DNA of 64,000 nt from Marivita sp. GX14005 (GTDB lineage: Bacteria > Pseudomonadota > Alphaproteobacteria > Rhodobacterales > Rhodobacteraceae): NCBI RefSeq assembly GCF_023370775.1, contig NZ_JAMCCQ010000001.1:186001-250000 (forward strand), in the 5' to 3' direction. The stretch's first letter is position 1. The number at the start of each line of letters is the position of its first letter. Position numbers and translations under genes: made by a program. Positions 32,404 through 41,491 of this stretch are shown here, in pieces. A model generated the notes under the pieces. That model was not told where the DNA came from, did no database searches, and saw nothing but the letters and a program-made list of their open reading frames with translations.

Positions 32404-33204
32404 ATGGCGCACGCAAAAGATCACGACTATCACATCCTGAACCCTTCCATCTGGCCGTTCATCGGCGCGGTAGCGGGGTTCGTGATGCTGTTCGGAGCAG
32501 TTCTCTGGATGCATGACAACGGCCCCTGGCTGTTCCTCATCGGCGTTGTCGGTGTGCTATACACGATGTTCGGCTGGTGGGCCGATGTCGTCGCCGAAAG
32601 CCAAGTCGGCGATCATACGCCCGTCGTGCAAATCGGCCTGAAATACGGCTTCATCCTCTTCATCATGTCCGAGATCATGTTCTTCGCGGCATGGTTCTGG
32701 AGCTTCTTCAAGCACGCCATGTATCCCATGGGCCCCGATAGCCCCGCTATCGACGGACAATGGCCTCCCGCCGGGATCGAAACGTTCGACCCCTGGCACC
32801 TGCCGCTGATCAACACGTTGATCCTGCTGTGCTCGGGCGCGGCGGCAACATGGGCACATCACGCGCTCGTTCATGAGAACAACCGCCAGGACATGAAATG
32901 GGGCCTGATCATCGCCATCGCGCTCGGCGTCATCTTCACCGGGCTGCAGGCCTATGAATACAGCCACGCGGCATTTGGCTTCTCGGGCAATATCTACGGC
33001 GCCAACTTCTTCATGGCGACGGGCTTTCATGGCGCGCATGTGATCATCGGCACGATCTTCCTCTTCGTTTGCCTGATGCGTCTGACACGCGGTCACTTCA
33101 CGCCGAACAAGCATGTCGGCTTCGAAGCCGCTGCCTGGTATTGGCATTTCGTTGACGTTGTCTGGCTCTTCCTCTTCGCCGCGATCTACGTCTGGGGCCG
33201 CTGA
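32404..33204 (+). CDS. ctaE: Cytochrome c oxidase subunit III
   Basis: Membrane subunit (266 residues, seven predicted helices) of the aa3 oxidase that stabilises the core and proton uptake. Typical motifs: HPFHILNPS-like start ([12 protein letters not shown]), RDVVAES-like [35 protein letters not shown]-type segment ([13 protein letters not shown]) and the final [11 protein letters not shown]. It follows ctaG by 22 nt. A hairpin lies 50 nt after the stop. Confidence 0.97.
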   Translation: MAHAKDHDYHILNPSIWPFIGAVAGFVMLFGAVLWMHDNGPWLFLIGVVGVLYTMFGWWADVVAESQVGDHTPVVQIGLKYGFILFIMSEIMFFAAWFWSFFKHAMYPMGPDSPAIDGQWPPAGIETFDPWHLPLINTLILLCSGAAATWAHHALVHENNRQDMKWGLIIAIALGVIFTGLQAYEYSHAAFGFSGNIYGANFFMATGFHGAHVIIGTIFLFVCLMRLTRGHFTPNKHVGFEAAAWYWHFVDVVWLFLFAAIYVWGR

Positions 33205-33254
33205 CCCCGCGCTGGGCTTTCCGGCTTGAACCGGAGGCTTGGACAAGGCTAAAG

Positions 33255-33281
33255 CAGGGCGCGCCGGTTCGGTGCGCCCTG
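33255..33281 (+). terminator. Terminator-like hairpin after ctaE
   Basis: CAGGGCGC and GCGCCCTG form an 8-bp stem around GCCGGTTCGGT. It has no clear T-tract (TCTACGTTG follows), so it could reduce rather than stop transcription into the SURF1-thrC genes. Confidence 0.5.
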
Positions 33282-33306
33282 TCTACGTTGAACGGAACCC
33301 CGCCCC

Positions 33307-33996
33307 TTGCGCCTCGCCCTCTCCATTCTGTTCGGTCTTATCGGCTTCGGCTTTCTGCTCTGGCTCGGCTTTTGGCAACTGGACCGTCTGGAGCAAAAGC
33401 GCGAGATACTGGCCGAGATCGACGCCCGGATCGGTGGCACGTTCCAACCCCTCCCCGCGCCCGGCGCGGCAAACCCCGAACGGGACCGCTACCTGCCCGT
33501 TATGCTGGAGGGAACATTGGGCGAGGACGAAATCCTGGTGCTCGTCTCGCAAAAGCATGTCGGCGCGGGGTATCGCGTGATCTCGCCCCTCATCCTCGCA
33601 GAGGGGCGCCGCATCCTGATCGACCGGGGCTTCATCCCGGTGCAGGATCGCGCCGCGGAGCGCAGCGCCTCCGGCGAAATCACCGTCGAGGGCAACCTCC
33701 ACTGGCCGGACGACCGCACTCCGTCCACGCCCCAGAACGACATTGCTGGCAACACCTGGTTCGCCCGCGACGTGGCCGAGATGGCCGAGCTGCTCGATAC
33801 CGAGCCGCTTTTGGTCATCGCCCGCCGCGTCACGCCGCGCGAGCCGGGTGTGACACCGCTGCCCGTGGACAGCAGCGGCATCCCGAACGATCACCTGCAA
33901 TACGCGATCACGTGGTTTTCTCTCGCTGCCTTCTGGTTCGGAATGATCTCCGTGCTTATCTGGCGGCAATACAAAGGCAAGGAAGGCATCGGCTGA
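33307..33996 (+). CDS. SURF1-family oxidase assembly protein
   Basis: A 229-residue assembly factor for aa3 oxidase, linked to haem A insertion. Two membrane helices at the ends (about 3-22 and 200-220) flank a periplasmic domain containing GFWQLDRLEQK, GxGYRVISPLI and RRILIDRGFIP. The apparent start is TTG at 33307 with a poor ribosome binding site; no better in-frame start is visible. The stop overlaps the thrC ATG (TGATG). Confidence 0.9.
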   Translation: MRLALSILFGLIGFGFLLWLGFWQLDRLEQKREILAEIDARIGGTFQPLPAPGAANPERDRYLPVMLEGTLGEDEILVLVSQKHVGAGYRVISPLILAEGRRILIDRGFIPVQDRAAERSASGEITVEGNLHWPDDRTPSTPQNDIAGNTWFARDVAEMAELLDTEPLLVIARRVTPREPGVTPLPVDSSGIPNDHLQYAITWFSLAAFWFGMISVLIWRQYKGKEGIG

Positions 33997-35384
33997 TGCG
34001 CTATATCTCGACCCGCGGCAAGGCGCCTGCGCTTGGATTCGAAGACACGATGCTGTCGGGCCTTGCCCGCGACGGCGGGCTTTACGTTCCCGAAACCATC
34101 CCGACATTGAGCGCGGACGAGATCCGCGCGATGCACGGCCTGCCCTACGAGGAAATCGCCTTCCGCGTGATGCGCCCCTTCATAGGCGACGCCTTCACCG
34201 ACGAGGTCTTCGCCGATCTGATCGGCAAGGCCTATGCCGGGTTCGGCCATGATGCGCGCGCGCCGCTCGTTCAACTCGGCAGCGGCCACTTCCTGCTGGA
34301 GTTGTTCCACGGCCCGACGCTCGCGTTCAAGGATTTCGCGATGCAGCTCATCGGACGGATGTTCGAAGAAGCCCTCACGAGGCGCGGCGATCGTGTCACG
34401 ATTGTCGGTGCGACGAGTGGCGACACGGGCTCTGCCGCGATCGAGGCGTTTCGCGGGCTCGACGCCGTCGATGTGTTTATCCTCTACCCGCATGGCCGCG
34501 TGTCCGATGTGCAGCGGCGCCAGATGACGACGCCGGCCGAGAGCAACGTGCATGCCCTCGCACTCGATGGCGATTTCGACGATTGCCAGGCGCGGCTCAA
34601 GGACATGTTCAACCATTTCGAATTCCGCGATGCGGTGAACCTTGCCGGGGTCAATTCGATCAACTGGGGCCGCGTTCTGGCGCAGGTGGTCTATTATTTC
34701 TCTTCCGCCGTCAGTCTCGGCGCGCCGGGCCGCAAGGTCAGCTTCACCGTGCCCACGGGCAATTTCGGCGACGTGTTCGCCGGCTACATCGCCAAGCGCA
34801 TGGGTCTGCCCATCGACCGCCTGATTGTCGCGACGAACCAGAACGACATCCTGCACCGCTGCCTGTCCTCGGGGGACTACACGACCGGCAGCGTCGCGCC
34901 GTCGATCAGCCCCTCGATGGATATTCAAGTATCGTCGAACTTCGAACGCGCCCTGTTCGATGCCTATGGGCGTGACGGCAACGCCGTGGCGCAGCTGATG
35001 GAAGAACTGAAACAGGGCGGCTTCCATGTCAGTCAGGGCGCTTTGGAAACCCTGCGCGAGCATTACGATTCGGGCCGGGTCTCAGAAGACGAAACATTCG
35101 CCATGATCGCCCATGCGCACAGGCACATGGGAGAACTGCTCTGCCCACATTCGGCCATCGGCGTTGCCGTGGCCGAGGCGCAGCGCGATCCGGCCGTGCC
35201 GATGATCACGCTCGCCACGGCGCATCCCGCGAAATTCCCTGATGCGGTCGAAAAGGCCAGCGGCGTTCGCCCGCCCCTGCCCGAGCGTATGGCCGATCTC
35301 TTCGACCGCGAGGAACGCGTCACGCGCGCGCCGAACGATCTGGGCCAACTCGAAACACTTATTCACGACAGGATCGCCTCTTGA
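33996..35384 (+). CDS. thrC: Threonine synthase
   Basis: PLP enzyme (462 residues) that converts O-phosphohomoserine to threonine. The PLP lysine is Lys112 in LAFKDFAMQL, the phosphate loop is GATSGDTGSAA, and VPTGNFGDVFAG is also conserved. The N-terminus MRYISTRG is canonical. It shares one base with the SURF1 stop, and its own stop overlaps the TTG start of the M16 peptidase, so the three are translationally coupled. The co-occurrence with oxidase genes is a conserved gene order and not a pathway link. Confidence 0.97.
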   Translation: MRYISTRGKAPALGFEDTMLSGLARDGGLYVPETIPTLSADEIRAMHGLPYEEIAFRVMRPFIGDAFTDEVFADLIGKAYAGFGHDARAPLVQLGSGHFLLELFHGPTLAFKDFAMQLIGRMFEEALTRRGDRVTIVGATSGDTGSAAIEAFRGLDAVDVFILYPHGRVSDVQRRQMTTPAESNVHALALDGDFDDCQARLKDMFNHFEFRDAVNLAGVNSINWGRVLAQVVYYFSSAVSLGAPGRKVSFTVPTGNFGDVFAGYIAKRMGLPIDRLIVATNQNDILHRCLSSGDYTTGSVAPSISPSMDIQVSSNFERALFDAYGRDGNAVAQLMEELKQGGFHVSQGALETLREHYDSGRVSEDETFAMIAHAHRHMGELLCPHSAIGVAVAEAQRDPAVPMITLATAHPAKFPDAVEKASGVRPPLPERMADLFDREERVTRAPNDLGQLETLIHDRIAS

Positions 35385-36643
35385 CCGTTCAACTCACCAC
35401 CCTTTCCAACGGCTTCCGCATCGTCACAGAGGAAATGCCGGGTCTCGAAAGTGCGGCCATCGGCGTTTGGGTCACGGCCGGGGGCCGTCACGAGCGCATC
35501 GAACAGAATGGCATCGCGCATTTCCTCGAACATATGGCGTTCAAGGGCACCGAAACGCGCAGCGCGTTGCAGATCGCCGAAGCCATCGAGGATGTCGGCG
35601 GCTATATCAACGCCTACACCTCACGCGAAGTCACCGCCTATTACGCACGTGTCCTGCGCAATGACGTGGAACTGGGGCTCGACGTGATCGCCGATATCCT
35701 GCGCAATCCCGTCTTCGATCCGAGGGAAATCGACATCGAGCGCGGCGTCATCCTTCAGGAGATCGGTCAGGCCGCCGACACGCCGGACGACGTGATCTTC
35801 GACTGGCTGCAGGAAAGCGCCTATCCGGGCCAGGCCATCGGCCGCACCATTCTCGGTGAAAGCGGCCGCGTGTCCTCCTTCACCGAAGCCGATCTGAAGA
35901 CCTTCGTGGACGAACATTACGGCCCTGATCAACTGATTCTCGCAGCGGCCGGCGCGGTCGATCACGCGAAGATCGTCGCGCAGGCCGAACAGCTTTTCGG
36001 CGATATGACTGCGCGCCCCGCCGCAGTGGCGGATGCCGCCGAGTTTCGCGGCGGCGAAAGCCGCAAGATCAAGGATCTCGAACAGGCGCATCTGGCGCTC
36101 GCCTTCGAATCGCCCGGCTATCGCGATCCGTCCTTCTATGCGGCGCAGGTCTATTCGACCGCGCTTGGCGGCGGCATGTCGAGCCGCCTGTTTCAGGAAA
36201 TCCGCGAAAAGCGCGGGCTGTGCTATACCATCTTCGCGCAGACGGGGGCCTATTGCGATACCGGCATGACCACGATCTATGCCGGCACCAGCGGCGCGGA
36301 AATCCATGACCTCACCCACCTGACCATCGATGAGATGAAACGCGCCGCCGAGGATATGTCCTGCGCGGAAGTCGCCCGCGCGCGTGCGCAAATGAAGGCC
36401 GGGCTGCTGATGGGGCTGGAAAGCCCGTCCGCGCGCACCGAACGGCTGGCCCGCATGGTCCAGATCTGGGGCGAGGTGCCGCCGCTCGACGACACGATCA
36501 GCCGGATCGACAGCGTGACGACAGGCGATGTGCGCGCCTTCGGCGAGGATCTCGTGCGACAGGCCCCCGCTGCGTTGGCGCTTTACGGGCCGGTCGATGC
36601 CGCGCCCGAACTTGCCGCCCTGCAAGAGCGCCGCGTGGCCTGA
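35381..36643 (+). CDS. M16 family zinc peptidase (mitochondrial processing peptidase-like)
   Basis: A 420-residue M16B metallopeptidase. The inverted zinc motif HFLEH (His47, Glu50, His51) is followed by the distal Glu in ERGVILQEIGQ about 75 residues later. The C-terminal half (about 230-415) is the inactive M16 domain, with the RxxY-like GGMSSRLFQEIREKRGLCY. Substrates in bacteria are unclear. TTG start overlapping the thrC stop; downstream GNAT gene overlaps by one base. Confidence 0.94.
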   Translation: MTVQLTTLSNGFRIVTEEMPGLESAAIGVWVTAGGRHERIEQNGIAHFLEHMAFKGTETRSALQIAEAIEDVGGYINAYTSREVTAYYARVLRNDVELGLDVIADILRNPVFDPREIDIERGVILQEIGQAADTPDDVIFDWLQESAYPGQAIGRTILGESGRVSSFTEADLKTFVDEHYGPDQLILAAAGAVDHAKIVAQAEQLFGDMTARPAAVADAAEFRGGESRKIKDLEQAHLALAFESPGYRDPSFYAAQVYSTALGGGMSSRLFQEIREKRGLCYTIFAQTGAYCDTGMTTIYAGTSGAEIHDLTHLTIDEMKRAAEDMSCAEVARARAQMKAGLLMGLESPSARTERLARMVQIWGEVPPLDDTISRIDSVTTGDVRAFGEDLVRQAPAALALYGPVDAAPELAALQERRVA

Positions 36644-37227
36644 TGCTGTCGCTCCGGCGCAAATTGCGGCTCGACACCGAGCGGCTTCTGCTGCGTCCTC
36701 CCACCCATGGCGATTTCAATCCCTGGGCCGCCCTGCGCACGAGCAGCGAGGCGTTCCTGACAAAGTGGGAACCGAGCTGGGCCGAGGACCACCTGACGCG
36801 CCGGTCCTTCACGAACCGCGTCTACTGGGCAAACCGCGCCATCGGAAATGAATCGGCGATCCCGCTGTTCCTGATCCGGCGCGAGGACGACGCGCTTCTT
36901 GGCGCGATCACCCTCGACAATATCCGGCGCGGGCCGGCGCAATCGGCAACGCTCGGTTACTGGATCGGCGCCCCCTTCGCGCGGCAAGGCTACATGTGCG
37001 AGGCCATTGAAGCGGTGGTGCATCACGCTTTCGACCGGCTCGACCTGAGCCGGATCGAGGCCGCCTGCCTGCCAGAGAACGCCGCCTCGCGCGGGCTTCT
37101 GGAGAAGACGGGCTTCAAATACGAAGGGGTCGCGCAAAGTTACCTGCAGATCGACGGGCGCTGGCGCACGCATGTGCTTTACGCCTCCCTGCGTAGCGAT
37201 CGGCGCGGCCGCACGACAGCAGGATAA
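36643..37227 (+). CDS. GNAT acetyltransferase, RimJ/RimL type
   Basis: A 194-residue acetyltransferase of the RimJ type, which acetylates ribosomal-protein or other N-termini. The N-terminus LRLDTERLLLRPPTHGDF is the standard opening; the acetyl-CoA region is ATLGYWIGAPFARQGYMCEA, then EAACLPENAASRGLLEKTGF. It shares one base with the peptidase stop. A double palindrome follows the stop. Confidence 0.93.
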   Translation: MLSLRRKLRLDTERLLLRPPTHGDFNPWAALRTSSEAFLTKWEPSWAEDHLTRRSFTNRVYWANRAIGNESAIPLFLIRREDDALLGAITLDNIRRGPAQSATLGYWIGAPFARQGYMCEAIEAVVHHAFDRLDLSRIEAACLPENAASRGLLEKTGFKYEGVAQSYLQIDGRWRTHVLYASLRSDRRGRTTAG

Positions 37228-37232
37228 GAGCC

Positions 37233-37274
37233 AAGACCTTTCGAAAGGTCTTGCAAGCGCGTTCAAACGCGCTT
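37233..37274. repeat. Double-palindrome element, copy C
   Basis: AAGACCTT-TCGA-AAGGTCTT at 37233-37252 (perfect), two bases (GC), then AAGCGCGTT-CA-AACGCGCTT at 37255-37274. Begins five bases after the GNAT stop. Layout matches copy A at 19469 base for base in element lengths (20 + 2 + 20). Confidence 0.8.
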
Positions 37275-37324
37275 TGTGGACGAAGGGCGGTGTGGCACTA
37301 TCCTCGTGGACGGGAGGGGCTGCG

Positions 37325-38158
37325 ATGCGCTTTGCCTTGGTCATCTGTCTTGCCATCATCACGGCTGCCGCCACGGCGGCCGCGCAGGACACACGCCGCC
37401 CGAGCCATTGCCTCGCCGTCGCCCGCACCGCGCCCGAGAACCCGGTCATCCAGCGCGCCGCGTTCACAGAGCCGGTGCCTGATTTCAGCGTCAGGCTCAA
37501 CTATGTCTCGCATGCGACCTTCCTGCTGCAAACCCCCGGCGGGCTGAACATCGCCACCGATTTCACCGGGTTTCTGGGCAACACCGCTCTCATCCCCGAT
37601 GTAGTGACGATGAACCACGCGCATGGCACGCATTGGACCGCCAATCCCGATCCGGCGATCCCGCATGTCCTGCCCGGCTGGGGGCCGTTCGGGGAGGGGA
37701 TCGATCATCATCTCGATCTTGGAGAGGTGCTGATCCGCAACGTGTCCACCGATATCCGGTCGCCCTTTGGCGGAACCGAGGAGAACGGCAATTCGATCTT
37801 CATTTTCGAGATCGAAGGGCTCTGCATCGGCCATCTCGGCCATCTGCATCACGAACCCTCCGAAGCGCAATATGCCGCGATCGGGCGTCTGGACGTGGTG
37901 ATGGTCCCGGTCGATGGCGGCTACACCATGCCGCGCGAAACGGTTGTGCGGATCGTGGACAGGCTGCGATCGAGCGTCGTCATTCCGATGCACTGGTTTT
38001 CCGGCGCGGCACTCGACGCCTTCCTGTCCGAGGTCGAAGACAGCTTTCTGATCGACCGCCGCAACGCCTCGCATATCGAGATCTCGTTGCGCGATCTGCC
38101 GCCCCGGCCTACGGTCGTGGTTCTGCGCCCCGACTGGTTGCGGGACGCGCCGCAATAG
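37325..38158 (+). CDS. Exported metallo-beta-lactamase-fold hydrolase (UlaG-like)
   Basis: A 277-residue protein with a signal peptide (MRFALVICLAIITAAATAAA). The MBL fold is indicated by YVSHATFLLQTPGGLNIATD, TMNHAHGTHWT in place of the usual HxHxDH, GHLGHLHH and VIPMHWFSG. The first motif is atypical, so metal binding may be altered. No substrate can be given. The ATG at 37325 follows GGGAGGGG. It is followed by the FAD oxidase gene after 18 nt. Confidence 0.85.
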   Translation: MRFALVICLAIITAAATAAAQDTRRPSHCLAVARTAPENPVIQRAAFTEPVPDFSVRLNYVSHATFLLQTPGGLNIATDFTGFLGNTALIPDVVTMNHAHGTHWTANPDPAIPHVLPGWGPFGEGIDHHLDLGEVLIRNVSTDIRSPFGGTEENGNSIFIFEIEGLCIGHLGHLHHEPSEAQYAAIGRLDVVMVPVDGGYTMPRETVVRIVDRLRSSVVIPMHWFSGAALDAFLSEVEDSFLIDRRNASHIEISLRDLPPRPTVVVLRPDWLRDAPQ

Positions 38159-38176
38159 ACCCGCCGGAGCCGATCC

Positions 38177-39598
38177 ATGCCACGCCCATCCGCCGATACC
38201 GAATTCGTCGACGCGCTTTCCGCCCGTTTCCCCGCCGATATGTTCCGGCCCGCCGAACAACGCTACCTCGAAGAGCCTCGCGGACGCTGGCACGGCGCGG
38301 AGGGCTTCGTGGCCCGCCCCCGCAACACGCAGGAGGTTTCCGGCCTCGTGCGCGCCTGCGCGGAACGCGGGATCGGGATCATTCCTTATGGCGGTGGCAC
38401 GGGCCTTGTCGGCGGCCAGATCGCCCCGAAAGCAGAGGGCGAGAGCCCTCTTATCCTGTCGCTGGAACGCATGACCGCGATACGTGCGATCTATCCACAG
38501 GAGAATGTTCTGATTGCCGAAGCCGGTGCCGTGCTTTCCGACGTGCAGGCCGCAGCGGCGGCCGAGGATCGGCTCTTTCCGCTTTCGCTGGCTTCGGAGG
38601 GATCGGCGCGGATGGGCGGGCTGCTGGCGACCAATGCAGGAGGTGTGAACGTGCTGCGCTATGGCAATGTACGCGATCTTTGTCTGGGTTTGGAGGCCGT
38701 GATGCCGGACGGATCGATCTGGAACGGTCTGCGGCGGCTGCGCAAGGACAATTCCGGCTACGACCTGCGCAACCTTCTGATCGGCGCAGAAGGCACGCTC
38801 GGCATCATCACCGCCGCTTCACTCAAGCTCTTTGCCCGCCCCGCTGGGCAAGGCACCGCGATTTTTGTGATCCCGTCCCCCGAAGCGTCGCTCGATCTGC
38901 TCTCGCTCGCCAAGTCGCATCTTGCCGAGAGCATCACCGCCTTCGAACTGATCCACCGTACCGGGCTCGATTTTCTGTCCAAGACCGTGCCGGAAATACG
39001 CCAGCCCTTCGGCGCAGCCCCCCCCGAATGGATGGTGCTGATCGAGATCGGATTGCCGCGCGGGCTCGATCCGCAGGACGCGCTGGCCGATCTATTCGTT
39101 GCGGCCGAAACCGACGGATTGGTCTCCGACGCGTTGATCGCCCAGTCCGAAGCGCAGCGCGCCGATTTCTGGTCCGTGCGCGAACACATCCCCGAAGCGA
39201 ACCGGCGCATCGGATCGGTGTCGAGCCATGACGTGTCGGTTCCGCTCGGCGCGTTGCCGGCTTTCATCGAACGCGCCGAGGCTGCAATCGGGCAGATCGG
39301 CACGTTCCGCATCAACTGTTTCGGGCATGTCGGCGACGGCAACCTGCATTTCAATGTCTTTCCACCCGAGGGCCGCTCGCGCGATGAGTATTTGAAGCAA
39401 ACCGCACAGATCAAACGCGCCGTGCACGACATCGCGCATAATCTGGGCGGCTCGGTCAGTGCCGAGCATGGCATCGGGCGGCTCAAGAAGGCCGATCTGG
39501 CGCGCTATGGCGATCCTGCGAAACTGGCGGCGATGCGGGCGATCAAGGATGCGCTCGATCCCAGGGGCATCATGAACCCCGGTGCAGTGCTACCGTGA
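38177..39598 (+). CDS. FAD-linked oxidase (D-2-hydroxyacid dehydrogenase type)
   Basis: A 473-residue flavoprotein of the GlcD/D2HGDH group that oxidises D-2-hydroxyacids such as D-lactate, glycolate or D-2-hydroxyglutarate. The PCMH-type FAD domain (about 35-215) has PYGGGTGLVGGQ and GSARMGGLLATNAGG; the FAD-oxidase C domain has the metal-site motif CFGHVGDGNLHFN and SAEHGIGRLKK. It ends NPGAVLP as expected. The 3' end overlaps the convergent lytic transglycosylase by nine bases. Confidence 0.93.
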   Translation: MPRPSADTEFVDALSARFPADMFRPAEQRYLEEPRGRWHGAEGFVARPRNTQEVSGLVRACAERGIGIIPYGGGTGLVGGQIAPKAEGESPLILSLERMTAIRAIYPQENVLIAEAGAVLSDVQAAAAAEDRLFPLSLASEGSARMGGLLATNAGGVNVLRYGNVRDLCLGLEAVMPDGSIWNGLRRLRKDNSGYDLRNLLIGAEGTLGIITAASLKLFARPAGQGTAIFVIPSPEASLDLLSLAKSHLAESITAFELIHRTGLDFLSKTVPEIRQPFGAAPPEWMVLIEIGLPRGLDPQDALADLFVAAETDGLVSDALIAQSEAQRADFWSVREHIPEANRRIGSVSSHDVSVPLGALPAFIERAEAAIGQIGTFRINCFGHVGDGNLHFNVFPPEGRSRDEYLKQTAQIKRAVHDIAHNLGGSVSAEHGIGRLKKADLARYGDPAKLAAMRAIKDALDPRGIMNPGAVLP

Positions 39599-40396
39599 GG
39601 CGACGCGAAAGACGCAGCCATCCGTGACAAGCTGCGGCGGCGTCAGGCAGAGCCCCTTGGCAAGCTGGAACGCCTGCAGCACCTTGGGCACATAAACGCG
39701 CGTTTCGGCATAATCCGGCACGCCGCCGCTGCGCAACACGGCGTTCTCGCCCGCGTTGTATCCGGCCAGCGCAAGGATCACGTCATTGTCGAAGGTCGTC
39801 ATCAGGAAATCCAGAAAGGCGATCCCGCCCCTGATATTCTGCGCCGGCGACAGGCTGTCCTGCACGCCGAAACGCGCGGCGGTATCCGGCATGAGTTGCA
39901 TCAACCCCTGCGCCCCTGCGGAGCTTGCCGCGTCGAAGCGCCCGGCGGATTCCACCGCGATCACCGCAAGCGCCAGCGCCGGAGACACACGCGTGCCGGC
40001 GCTGTTGAGCAGGATATCCGCCCCGTAGCGCGCGGCGATATCCTGGAGATCCTGCAATCGCGGTGCGGCAACGCCTTCCCCCGCAGGCGGGTTGGAGAGC
40101 CGCACCAGCGCCGGTTCGAGCCGCCCCGGCCCTTGCGCGTCGAGCGACGGCGATATTTCCGCCCAGAACCAGCTGAGGATTTCCGATCCACTCGGTCGCG
40201 GCTCTGACTGCGGCGTCCGGGGCGTGTCCGGTTCCGGCGCACGGGGCGCGATCTGGACGGTGATCCGCTTCTGCACACCGGGCTTCGGCGGCTTGACCCG
40301 TTTGGCGGAAAATTCCGGGAAAGGCGGCGGCTCGGCGAAAGCGTGCGGCGCACAAAGCGCGAGTGCGCAGAGCGTCAAGGCTGGCAATCGTTTCAT
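39590..40396 (-). CDS. Lytic transglycosylase (SLT domain)
   Basis: A 268-residue periplasmic muramidase-type enzyme. Signal peptide MKRLPALTLCALALCAPHAF-A, a Pro-rich segment, and an SLT domain from about residue 130 with the catalytic Glu in ALAVIAVESAGRFDAASSAGAQGLMQ-type sequence and the motif GLMQLMPDTAARFGV, then NIRGGIAFLDFLM. It may open the wall for the adjacent Tad pilus, or be a general turnover enzyme; it is transcribed away from the pilus genes. Confidence 0.92.
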   Translation of the reverse strand: MKRLPALTLCALALCAPHAFAEPPPFPEFSAKRVKPPKPGVQKRITVQIAPRAPEPDTPRTPQSEPRPSGSEILSWFWAEISPSLDAQGPGRLEPALVRLSNPPAGEGVAAPRLQDLQDIAARYGADILLNSAGTRVSPALALAVIAVESAGRFDAASSAGAQGLMQLMPDTAARFGVQDSLSPAQNIRGGIAFLDFLMTTFDNDVILALAGYNAGENAVLRSGGVPDYAETRVYVPKVLQAFQLAKGLCLTPPQLVTDGCVFRVASR

Positions 40397-40744
40397 GTCA
40401 GGCTCCTGCTCGATGCCCGTGTTTTGCGCCAGTATCGCACAATCCGTCGCTCTTCGCCATTTCGTTTCCAGCCTTGCGCCAATTGCAATCGCGAAGGCGC
40501 CTGGAAATTGCGGGTTCAGAGAAAATTTAACAAATTTCCAAAAATATAATCATTTACTTTCAGTAACCTAACCAAAATTCGTTCGCATTTTCCGCAAGCT
40601 GCAAAAACGGACCAATCGCGTCAAACTGCTGCCCCAATCCGGCGACTATAAGTGTTCATCCAAGACGGGATGGAGCGAAAGAGAGAGCGCTCGGAAGCAT
40701 CCCCAACTTGGCAAACGTGAGCAAACCAGGACTAGGAGATAGAC
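40397..40744. promoter_or_regulatory. AT-rich promoter region of the pilin genes
   Basis: 348 bases between the divergent lytic transglycosylase and flp1 genes. The stretch 40500-40600 is much more AT-rich than the surroundings (for example AAATTTAACAAATTTCC and AAAAATATAATCATTTAC), which fits a strong or regulated promoter. I cannot fix a -35/-10 pair, a CtrA site or a sigma-54 site. A GGAGA ribosome binding site lies at the 3' end. Confidence 0.4.
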
Positions 40745-40975
40745 ATGATCAAGTTCATCAAAAACTTCCGCAAAGACGAAGACGGCGCCGTAACGGTCGA
40801 CTGGGTCGTCCTGACCGCAGCCGTTGTTGGTCTGGCCATCGCGGCTTACACAATGATTGCCGACAACACCGGCTCGATTTTGACTGCGACCGGCACCGCA
40901 GTAAGTAGTGTTAGCGGCCCCGGAACAACGTCTGCGGACATCTCGAATCTCAATGGTGGCGGCAGCCAACCCTAA
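40745..40975 (+). CDS. flp: Flp-family type IVb pilin 1
   Basis: A 76-residue pilin precursor. A 14-residue basic leader ending in Gly (MIKFIKNFRKDEDG) precedes AVTVDWVVLTAAVVGLAIAA, the hydrophobic helix that packs in the pilus. Classical Flp pilins have Glu at +5 and Tyr at +6 after the Gly; here they are Asp and Trp. The Ser/Gly/Thr-rich tail is about 35 residues. Cleavage is expected by the CpaA peptidase at 50937-51428. Followed by a 10+10 palindrome. Confidence 0.85.
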   Translation: MIKFIKNFRKDEDGAVTVDWVVLTAAVVGLAIAAYTMIADNTGSILTATGTAVSSVSGPGTTSADISNLNGGGSQP

Positions 40976-41004
40976 ACAACGGCAAGTTTATCGAGAAAGA
41001 TTTA

Positions 41005-41025
41005 GAAGGCGCAAATTGCGCCTTC
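41005..41025 (+). terminator. Hairpin after pilin gene 1
   Basis: GAAGGCGCAA-A-TTGCGCCTTC, a perfect 21-base palindrome 29 bases after the flp1 stop. It may stop most transcripts after the major pilin, or stabilise its mRNA. Confidence 0.65.
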
Positions 41026-41053
41026 GATCACACCCTGACAAGTGGAGTATCGA

Positions 41054-41269
41054 GTGAGCTTTTTCCTCAAAAACTTCCTAGCTGAAGAACTTGGTGCGGT
41101 CACACTCGATTTCCTAGTCCTGACGGCCGCCCTAGTGGGTCTCGCCATCGCGACTTACGATATGGTCGCCAGTGGCTCTGATAGCATTGTGCTTTCAACC
41201 GGAAACGCTATTTCAAGTGTCAACGGACCAGTTGCGACCAGCCAAGATATTTCAACTATCCTGCAATAA
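41054..41269 (+). CDS. flp: Flp-family type IVb pilin 2
   Basis: A 71-residue paralogue of pilin 1. Starting at the GTG at 41054 gives a leader of exactly 14 residues ending in Gly (MSFFLKNFLAEELG), as in pilin 1, and AGTGGAG lies six bases upstream; the earlier GTG at 41042 is less likely. The mature start is AVTLDFLVLTAALVGLAIAT, again with Asp at +5, and with Phe at +6. Ends SSVNGPVATSQDISTILQ, clearly related to the pilin 1 tail. Confidence 0.82.
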   Translation: MSFFLKNFLAEELGAVTLDFLVLTAALVGLAIATYDMVASGSDSIVLSTGNAISSVNGPVATSQDISTILQ

Positions 41270-41491
41270 GGCGCACACTTGACCGGTATAATGGTCGGGT
41301 TTCAAGCATCGGAGCAATTTCTGACGCGTCGGACGCCAAAAAACTGGCGCCCGTATTGCGTGCCCACGATAATGCAAACTTTCGCCGTGAACCGAACAAG
41401 CCGTAGTCACAATCATCGGCGAAACTGACGTATCAGACCCCGTTTTTGTTGCGACACGCGAGGGTTCTGCACGGAAGAAGGAGGAGGCGCT

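Noticed and set aside
40520-40580. CtrA sites in the AT-rich flp promoter region
   Set aside because: Only single TTAA half-sites are seen; none has a second half at the right distance with fewer than two mismatches.
40700-40744. A sigma-54 promoter (TGGCAAACGTGAGCA) before flp1
   Set aside because: The GG to GC spacing is one base short and the -12 element does not match.
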